In this document: piece after piece, positions 6,700 to 8,102 of the stretch
Layout: every line of letters starts with the position of its first letter
Position numbering within the stretch: position 1 is the stretch's first letter
Assembly: GCA_945876405.1 (NCBI GenBank)
Contig: CAMCOJ010000084.1
Coordinates: 1 to 8,102, forward strand
DNA: 8,102 bases
Direction of reading: 5' to 3'
Source of the DNA: an uncultured Ruminococcus sp.
GTDB taxonomy: Bacteria; Bacillota; Clostridia; Oscillospirales; Ruminococcaceae
Notes under the pieces: model-generated
Database searches by the model: none
Seen by the model: the letters and a program-made list of their open reading frames with translations, nothing else
What the model was told of the DNA's origin: nothing
Translations under genes and position numbers: made by a program

Positions 6700-7779
6700 T
6701 TACTGACGTGTATTTGCCTGACTTTTGCATCTTTGCTTATCCTTGTACATCTCAGCATCGGCCCGTGCACATATCTGATCAAAACTTTCACTTGAAACAA
6801 ATGCAGCACCTAAGGCACAGGTGTAAGGAGTTTCTTTCATACGGCTGCGTATTTCTTCAAGCATTTTTTCCACTGTACTTTCAGGAGTTCTGAGACAGAT
6901 AATCATAAATTCATCTCCTCCGGTTCTGTAAAGTGTACCGCCTTTTTTAATGGCTTTTTCAATTGCATTTACAGTTGCACAGATTGCCTCATCACCTTTG
7001 GCATGTCCCTGTACATCGTTTATAGTTTTAAGATTATTAAGATCTACAGAAACTACAGCAGAAATATCCGATTTGTGTTTTTCTGAGTCTATGTAAAAGC
7101 AGTGGCGGTTACGTGCACCGGTAAGAGCGTCTCTTTTGAAGTTTTCGATGCAGAAAAATGAAAAATACAGGACAATAGAAAGAGAATATGCACTTCGTAT
7201 TTCACCGTGCATTCCCAAAAAAGATTCCATAATCATAGCAGTTACGTTGACTAAAACGATAAGAACAATAAGAAGTCCTTCGGAATAGTCTTTGCTGCAG
7301 AATTTCTTTACTGTAAGTATCATCATGATTATAAGATAAAAAACACATACAATATGAGTTGAAAATCCCAGTGGTCCTCTTACGAATTTGTTTGATGAAT
7401 CATATGAATATGCAATATCGGTAAAGAAAGCAGAAAAAGCAATCAGCATATTCAAAACAATCGGGATTATTATGAGAAAACGGGATCTTTTACTAAGTTT
7501 TTTATCTCTTAAAAGAAGCTTTACAAAAAGATACACTATTATCGGACGTACAGAGTATCCGATTGCGGAGAATAAAATCCTTAGATTCGTTGGCTTATCA
7601 AAGCCGGCAGTCCAGAGTTCCGCACAGTAAGCAGTCATTTCAATAACCGTGAGGACGAGGCTGTTTGCAAAAACTCTGTTGGTCGTTTTTGAAAAAATAG
7701 AGTTTATCAGTAAAAATACTGACATATAAAGTAAAATTATAAGCGTAGAAAAATTCATTTCAATAAACCATTTTATCAT
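6700..7779 (-). CDS. Membrane diguanylate cyclase (GGDEF domain)
   Basis: 359 residues. The N-terminal half carries six or seven hydrophobic segments (about 9-30, 37-54, 67-89, 100-120, 139-157, 166-187, 196-212), forming a membrane sensor of no family I recognise. The GGDEF domain spans about 214-352 and looks catalytically complete: RDALTGARNR (216-225), VDLNNLKTINDVQGHAKGDE (245-264) with D246 and N254, the signature GGDEF (287-291), and ADAEMYKDK at the end. It should make c-di-GMP from two GTP at the inner membrane face. The residues where an inhibitory RxxD site would sit, nine to six before the motif, are KKGG, so classical product inhibition is unlikely. No EAL or HD-GYP phosphodiesterase is fused. 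The ATG has AGGAGG (7786-7791) 6 nt upstream. The gene converges on the hybrid regulator with 40 bp between the stop codons. A link to that regulator is only inferred from proximity. Confidence 0.9.
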   Translation of the reverse strand: MIKWFIEMNFSTLIILLYMSVFLLINSIFSKTTNRVFANSLVLTVIEMTAYCAELWTAGFDKPTNLRILFSAIGYSVRPIIVYLFVKLLLRDKKLSKRSRFLIIIPIVLNMLIAFSAFFTDIAYSYDSSNKFVRGPLGFSTHIVCVFYLIIMMILTVKKFCSKDYSEGLLIVLIVLVNVTAMIMESFLGMHGEIRSAYSLSIVLYFSFFCIENFKRDALTGARNRHCFYIDSEKHKSDISAVVSVDLNNLKTINDVQGHAKGDEAICATVNAIEKAIKKGGTLYRTGGDEFMIICLRTPESTVEKMLEEIRSRMKETPYTCALGAAFVSSESFDQICARADAEMYKDKQRCKSQANTRQ

Positions 7780-7990
7780 AATAACCCTCCTGAATTTCTG
7801 TTCTGGATTTTAATTTATTATATCATATTTTGAAATGAAAAAAAAGAATATTTTTTTATGAAATTGCCGTCTGAAATATCAGTGAAGATGACAGAAAAAA
7901 TTGACACAGCCTTATCTTAGTATGAAATCAATGAAGTGCTTTTTAATTATGGTCACATTATTACAGAAGTGTAAAAATCTGATTTGGCAC
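7780..7990. other. Non-coding upstream region of the cyclase gene
   Basis: Very AT-rich, with A8 (7838-7845) and T7 (7851-7857) tracts that could serve as an UP-like element for the leftward cyclase promoter. TTGACA occurs at 7901-7906 on the + strand without an acceptable -10 at normal spacing. I see no RNA gene and no convincing coding sequence here. A 35-codon ATG frame (7922-8029) has no ribosome binding site. Confidence 0.5.
7817..7822 (-). promoter_or_regulatory. -10 box for the diguanylate cyclase gene
   Basis: A perfect TATAAT on the minus strand predicts a start near 7810 and a leader of about 30 nt ending in AGGAGG. No good -35 hexamer sits 16-18 bp upstream; only a T-rich stretch does. 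The promoter may therefore lean on the A/T tracts or on an activator. Confidence 0.45.
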
Positions 7991-8019
7991 TTGCTTTTTC
8001 AACTGACTGTTGCTATAAT
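7991..8019 (+). promoter_or_regulatory. Extended -10 promoter firing into the repeat array
   Basis: TTGCTT (7991-7996), a 17-bp spacer and a perfect TATAAT (8014-8019) preceded by TGC (8011-8013), which is an extended -10 element. Predicted transcription starts near 8026 and runs rightward through the 33-bp repeats and out of the window. The -10 lies inside the degenerate leftmost repeat copy. Confidence 0.55.
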
Positions 8020-8102
8020 ATACTTATGAAACTCCCGGACTGTTGAATAAGTATACTTGCATAACTCCCAGACTGTTGAACAAGTATACTTGTTCAACTC
8101 CC
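7998..8102. repeat. 33-bp tandem repeat array with palindromic core, open at the window edge
   Basis: Copies start at 8031 and 8064 (28 of 33 bases identical) and a third begins at 8097, cut off after ACTCCC. A degenerate copy at 7998-8030 is in exact phase: GACTGTTG recurs at 8005, 8038 and 8071, and TATACTT at 8019, 8052 and 8085, each 33 bp apart. Each unit reads ACTCCC, then a G/A-GACTGTTGAA segment, then the AAGTATACTT core. There are no variable spacers. The total number of copies is unknown because the array leaves the window. Confidence 0.85.
8075..8098. promoter_or_regulatory. Perfect 24-bp palindrome in the second repeat copy
   Basis: The half-site GTTGAACAAGTA (8075-8086) is followed directly by its exact complement (8087-8098), with the centre between 8086 and 8087. 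In the first full copy only the AAGTATACTT core (8049-8058) and outer GTT/AAC pairs (8042-8044 with 8063-8065) are kept. The form fits a site for a dimeric DNA-binding protein. As RNA it would need to open about four central bases to make a hairpin. No poly-T follows within the window, so it is not a simple terminator. Confidence 0.6.

Noticed and set aside
6682..6705. CAGTAA/TTACTG inverted repeat as a terminator between the convergent genes
   Set aside because: A 6-bp AT-rich stem, a 12-base loop and no T tract on either side.
7901..7929. Promoter starting with TTGACA at 7901
   Set aside because: The -35 is perfect, but at 16-18 bp spacing the -10 positions read like GAAATC or TGAAAT, far from consensus.
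7922..8029. 35-codon hydrophobic reading frame on the + strand
   Set aside because: No ribosome binding site before its ATG, and its 3' end runs through the promoter and the degenerate repeat copy. More likely chance.
7998..8102. CRISPR array
   Set aside because: The 33-bp period consists entirely of repeat with no unique spacers, and no cas gene is in the window.
1..8102. Insertion sequences, prophage or integration signs
   Set aside because: No transposase, integrase or att-like repeats. The gene layout is ordinary chromosomal, apart from the edge repeat array.

Overview
The window most likely comes from an AT-rich, Gram-positive, fibre-degrading gut or rumen Firmicute, probably a cellulosome-forming Ruminococcus or close relative. 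The evidence is a secreted multimodular glycoside hydrolase ending in a two-repeat dockerin, a short Lys-rich signal peptide, strong GGAGG-type ribosome binding sites, and a regulator and diguanylate cyclase of clostridial type. The genus is an inference from architecture and not from a marker gene.

Layout, left to right. (1) 63-749 (+) encodes a small TVP38/TMEM64 (VTT/DedA-like) membrane protein. (2) 796-834 is a strong A/T-flanked hairpin that can terminate transcription from both sides. The stop codon of the next gene lies inside it. (3) 833-4258 (-) encodes a 1141-residue exported enzyme: signal peptide, GH98 catalytic domain, GH98 C-terminal region, two CBM6/CBM35-like modules, an unassigned beta-rich module and a C-terminal dockerin. 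(4) 4259-4454 is a divergent control region with one convincing promoter facing each way. (5) 4455-6659 (+, GTG start) encodes a 734-residue regulator. It has a LacI/periplasmic-binding-type sugar sensor, a middle region, what looks like a degenerate GGDEF domain, and an AraC-type DNA-binding domain. (6) 6700-7779 (-) encodes a membrane diguanylate cyclase with an intact GGDEF motif, convergent with the regulator. (7) 7780-8102 is non-coding. It holds the cyclase promoter region and, at its right end, a 33-bp tandem repeat array built on a palindrome. A good extended -10 promoter fires into the array, which runs off the window.

The core of the window is a local substrate-sensing pair. The hybrid regulator probably binds a sugar released from the polymer and controls the divergent GH98 gene. 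The dockerin would place the enzyme on a cellulosome-like scaffold, and the CBM6/35-like modules favour a plant hemicellulose such as complex xylan, although other GH98 enzymes cut blood-group glycans. The cyclase next door may link the locus to c-di-GMP signalling, but only proximity and the regulator's GGDEF-like remnant suggest that.

The two signals that ordinary annotation would miss are the pseudo-GGDEF inside the AraC/LacI-sensor hybrid and the promoter-fed palindromic 33-bp repeat array at the right edge.
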